DNA of 64,000 nt, taken from assembly GCF_030247185.1 (NCBI RefSeq), contig NC_080571.1, forward strand, positions 164,210,352-164,274,351, written 5' to 3'. The stretch comes from Malaya genurostris (Eukaryota > Arthropoda > Insecta > Diptera > Culicidae). Positions 60,561 through 64,000 of this stretch are shown in pieces (position 1 is the stretch's first letter; each line of letters starts with the position of its first letter). The notes under the pieces were generated by a model that did not search any database, had not been told where the DNA came from, and was given only the letters and a program-made list of their open reading frames with translations. The position numbers and the translations under genes are program-made.

Positions 60561-61320
60561 TTTTAGATTAGCATCACGGTTCTCACACAAATATGCAACG
60601 CAAATGGAAAGCACAAGTTTGGAAAAATAATGCTGACTGTGTAACATAAACACTTAAGCATGCTTTGTGAACTACTCGAATCAATCTGAATCAATTGGTG
60701 TCAAAATTAGTATCCGAAATTATTAAATAAAAGTAAAAAATATATTTTCATGAGACTGTTATATAAGAAGAGAAAGGCATTATTACACCACTAGGTGGAT
60801 TAAGAAGGGTGTTTATGTATATAAAAAATTGGTATAGAATTCGCTCAAACTTCAGAAAAATTTTCCGAGGCCGAATGTCATATACCAATCGATTCAGCTC
60901 GACGAACTGAACAAATGTCCGTGTGTGTGTATGTGTCTCTGTGTGTGTTGTCAACTAATAGGTCGAGATCTCAGAGATGGCTGGACCGATTTTGATCAAA
61001 TTAGTCGCAAATGAAAGGTCTCCCCGTCACCCAGAACGCTATTGAATGGTTTTGAGATCGGATGTTTACTTTTTGAGTTATACGAAGTTTTATGTCAAAT
61101 TTTTTAGTTTTTTGTCAATATCTGTCACACTTGAGTTGAAAACAGAATATGTTTCTAAATTTAGATTCCACAAGGTAATAGTTATCCAACAAGCCATAGA
61201 TTGTTAAAATCCATCCATTTTCAACGGAGATATCGACATTTTTGTGTAAGAGACTTTTCCTCCTATTCCAGCAGTAGGACTTTTGAGCGCTGAATGATAA
61301 TGCAATGCTTGGGAGCAACG
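60561..61320 (+). repeat. Fam-Z end and a second Fam-Z start, head to tail
   Basis: gagaaaggcattattacacc followed by actaggtgga (60768-60802) is the family's end; from 60820 ggtatagaattcgctcaaac starts another copy that runs to about 61270, matching 35920-36130 and the inverse of 42950-43310. Confidence 0.6.
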
Positions 61321-62003
61321 TGAAACGCGATTTTTTATACTGTTACATATAATCACTCTTTTTCTTTTTTAACGACTAAGTTTAGTAGTCAATATTTCTT
61401 TTTTCCTTTTTGCGATATTCTCCTAACCAGAGACAATTTTTTTGTAGAAACAGACAATGAAAATTATAGAATGATAGTACTCAAGGGAGAGCAAGGATGT
61501 GAAAATATAGAACGGAAAAGTGAGACGTGACAGAGGGTCATTTAAGCAAGCAGAAATCTTCTAGTAACTTAACTTTTTACCTTCTACCAGAGGAGTTGGG
61601 CTTAGGCATCTGAACAATGCGAATCACCCAAGTCTCTGGTATGTCGGAAAGTAGTGATAAAGGTCTTTTACCATTTACTATCCGAACCGGCATTATACAT
61701 TATTATACAGTTACATATAATTGTTTCTAAGTACCAAAAAGACTGTGTATAGCATCGTTTTTATGACATTTTGCCTCGGACCGAATTTAGCACGATTCGT
61801 TTTTGGCAACATAATCGTTCGAATATGGCATATGCCAACCAGATGATATCAGTATTTTCATTCGTATCCGAGCAGTCATCCGCGATACACTTGTTGTTTT
61901 TTTCGCTCCGTATCGGGACGGTATCGATTACAAAACCTCGAGTGCGAAGGTGTTTTCCTTGCAAGGGTTGGAGGAAACATTTTTTTTTGTTCTCTTAGAT
62001 CCA
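61321..62003. other. No gene recognised; upstream flank of I-clade copy I-4
   Basis: Short ORFs without motifs. The GC content rises after about 61760; part of this may be more of the element's 5' region. Confidence 0.4.
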
Positions 62004-62301
62004 GTGGTTGATCGAGTGATAGCCACCGGCAGCAGACAGTGGTGTACACACTTGCTTGTGACCATTTCTACCTGTCGCTTCAATAGCATCGGCACCAGCA
62101 GTGAGTGACTGGATCATCAAGGTCACGTTAGAGAAATAATCCAAGCAAAGGACCAACTCACCCATCAGCTTAACAAACCATACCGGTGAATTAGTTTTTT
62201 TCATTTTATATTTCTTTTTTTTTCCTACTTCTCACTATCCTATCTATTTTTTCTATTTTCCTTGATAGTGTGGGAGACTTTGTTTCTCCTGCACAGAACA
62301 T

Positions 62302-63655
62302 ATGTCTTCCGATGAGGGGAACCTCGGGGAAGATGATGATAAACCTAGAGATGAGGAACGTTTGGATGAATATCCTGATACATCTGAAATGGATATCCCC
62401 GCTCCCTCTCTGGAAAAACCACCAATCCGTCGGAAGGTCTATCAGGATGACGGATCGGATGGCCCGTGGGTGGTATACCCTCAGAGTCCTCAATATTGCT
62501 CGAGATCTGACTAAACACTACTCGGCAGTAAAACACATGGACAAGGTATCTCCAAACAAACTGCGCGTTGTCGTGACTGATCTAAAACAAGCAAACGACA
62601 TTGCTACCAATGAGATTTTCACGAGGGAATATCGTGTCTACGTACCTTCTCGGATGGTGGAGATCGACGGTGTGGTCCGCGAAGAAAGTTTAACTGTCGA
62701 AGATCTGTTGAAGGATGGGATTGGCCGCATCAAAAATCCCGACCATCAACCAGTGAAGATATTGGAGTGCAAGCAATTGCACTCTAAATCGACACAAGAT
62801 GGAAAGTATCATCCATCAAACTCTTTTCGTGTGACCTTCGCCGGTTCTGCACTTCCGAATTAGGTTGTAGTGGGAGGGGTTCGTCTACCTGTTCGGGTGT
62901 ATGTACCGAAGGTAATGCACTGCACAAACTGCGAATAAATGGGACATACGGCTCAAGTCTGTTGTAACAAACCACGATGTGGTAAATGTGGTGAGGGACA
63001 CAGAGATGACTCCTGCAGGAAGTCAATCGAAAAGTGTATTTACTGTGGTGAGAATCCGCATGCTCTTTTTGAGTGCTCTAAATATAAGCAACGCGAGGAA
63101 AAGCTCAAGCGAACCGTGAGGGAACATTCCAAACGATCTTACGCGGAAATCCTCAAACGAGCTACTCCACATATCTCTGACAACCCATTCGCTTTTTTGT
63201 CGACTGACGCTGATATTTCAAATGACCCCGACGAAGGGCTTTCTTCTGTTCAGCTAGGAACAAACAAAAACCGACCAATTATGTCCTCTCCTAAGCTTCC
63301 TCGCAAAGGTCTTAAAATACTAGAAACTAAAATATTAAAACGGAACCAAAACAACAATGTCACAGAGCCGAAGCCACTACCTCCTGGTTTTCGAAAATCG
63401 AATTACAACCAGGAATTTCCAGCACTTCCAGGGACACTGAAAAACCCAAGTGATCCCAAAACACAACCAGAAAACCCGACAAACGTTGGATTACAGAAAC
63501 TCTCTGATATTGTGGACTGGATATTAACAGCCTTCAATATAACTGATCATCTTAAAAGTATTCTAACGGCTTTATTACCAACAGTAAGAACATTTTTAAA
63601 ACAGTTGACTGAACAATGGCCCCTCCTTGCAGCGATCGTATCTATCGATGGCTAA
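62302..63655 (+). pseudogene. I-clade ORF1 (gag-like, multiple zinc knuckles)
   Basis: ATG 62302 (MSSDEGNLGEDDD, acidic start). A frameshift near 62480 moves the coding sense to the frame holding RVLNIARDLTKHY, where stops occur at 62861 and 62936. Zinc knuckles follow: CTNCE, then CGKCGEGHRDDSC (C-x2-C-x4-H-x4-C) near 62992 and CIYCGENPHALFEC near 63037, the tandem CCHC array of I-factor gag. C-terminal part includes PPGFRKSNYNQEFPALP and a hydrophobic end, stop 63653-63655. Role: RNA binding and particle formation. Confidence 0.75.
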
Positions 63656-63677
63656 AATACATGCAGAAATCGAGAAT

Positions 63678-64000
63678 ATGATCACTATACTGCAGTGGAA
63701 TTGCAGAAGTATCATCCCATAATTAGATTCTTTCAAATTTTTGTTAAATTCGCGTAACTGCGACGTATTTTCATTTTGTGAAACATGGGTCACTTGAAAT
63801 ATAAACTTTGACTTCCACAATTTCAACATTATACGCCTGGATCGAGGAGATTCCTATGGAGGGGTTCTTTTAGGGATCAAAAAGTGCTATTCATTTTATC
63901 GAATTAACCTCCCCTCGATCCCGGGCATTGAAGTTGTTGCTTGCCAAATCAGAATTAGAGGCAAAGATCTTTGTATAGCTTCTATCTACATACCTCCCAC
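63678..64000 (+). pseudogene. I-clade ORF2, endonuclease start (cut by window end)
   Basis: ATG 63678, 22 bp after the ORF1 stop: MITILQWNCRSI, then TAA at 63720-63722 where copy I-1 has a sense codon, FCETWV near 63775, a second TGA near 63795, then LDRGDSYGGVLLGIKK near 63838 and CQIRIRGKDLCIASIY near 63943. Standard APE-type endonuclease opening. At least two nonsense codons, so inactive. Confidence 0.8.

Larger units (their letters stand above)
62004..64000 (+). mobile_element. I-clade non-LTR element, 5' part (copy I-4), runs off the window
   Basis: 5' UTR of about 300 bp, possibly starting at the cagtggttga word at 62004 (CAGT starts are common in I elements; inference), then ORF1 and the endonuclease start of ORF2. 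Closest relative in the window is copy I-1 at 4545-8493. The best-preserved I-clade copy here, but broken by stops. Confidence 0.75.

Overview
This window reads as dense, gene-poor insect heterochromatin or intergenic DNA. It is almost certainly from a dipteran, and most likely a culicine mosquito. That placement is inferred from the mix of element families: I-clade, R1-clade and CR1/L2-like non-LTR elements, 412/mdg1-type Ty3/gypsy, Ty1/copia, BEL/Pao, a tRNA-derived SINE and P-like DNA transposon debris. The AT-rich background, long (AT)n, (AC)n and (ATT)n arrays and the absence of bacterial-type operons agree with it. I found no convincing single-copy host gene. Nearly every sizeable ORF belongs to a transposable element, and almost all are broken.

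Layout. 1.3-3.1 kb: BEL/Pao pol fragment with a complete integrase core, cut by a mariner-like element (3072-3994) that has 173-bp inverted arms. 4.5-8.5 kb: I-clade element, itself hit by a 5'-truncated LINE with 12-13 bp target duplications (4762-5337) and a 554-bp TA-flanked MITE (6198-6751). 8.5-22.4 kb: CR1/L2-like element opened by three insertions: a 412/mdg1-type gypsy with both LTRs (10000-17245), an unclassified block (17597-19008) and an R1-clade element (19218-21159). 22.4-25.0 kb: two more I-clade fragments. 26.4-31.4 kb (+) and 53.7-49.0 kb (-): two closely related copies (A and B) of a PHD-finger-gag CR1-like element. 32.5-34.5 kb: an unclassified repeat (Fam-1), also present inverted at 25.2-26.0 kb. 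37.0-41.6 kb: Ty1/copia with both LTRs, hit by a solo LTR (40690-41029). 43.8-48.8 kb: tandem and simple repeats around an intact ORF1-only (gag-only) retroposon (45867-47029). 54.1-56.5 kb: a duplicated segment whose two copies are each the empty site for the other's insertion, a SINE in one and a P-like THAP element in the other. 57.5-58.0 kb: an unrecognised transposon-like ORF. 59.4-61.3 kb: repeat family with a long hairpin. 62.0-64.0 kb: 5' part of another I-clade element running off the window.

The parts do not form a pathway. They form a stack of insertions whose relative ages can be read from who interrupts whom. The strongest candidate for something undescribed is the gag-only retroposon: 326-codon intact ORF1, apparently complete 5' end, no ORF2, polyadenylation signal, A-tail and perfect 13-bp target duplications. 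Next are the THAP-bearing P-like element with 8-bp duplications and the reciprocal empty sites around it. Coordinates of element edges come from reading the sequence by eye. Those with target-site duplications are firm to a base or two; the others are approximate.
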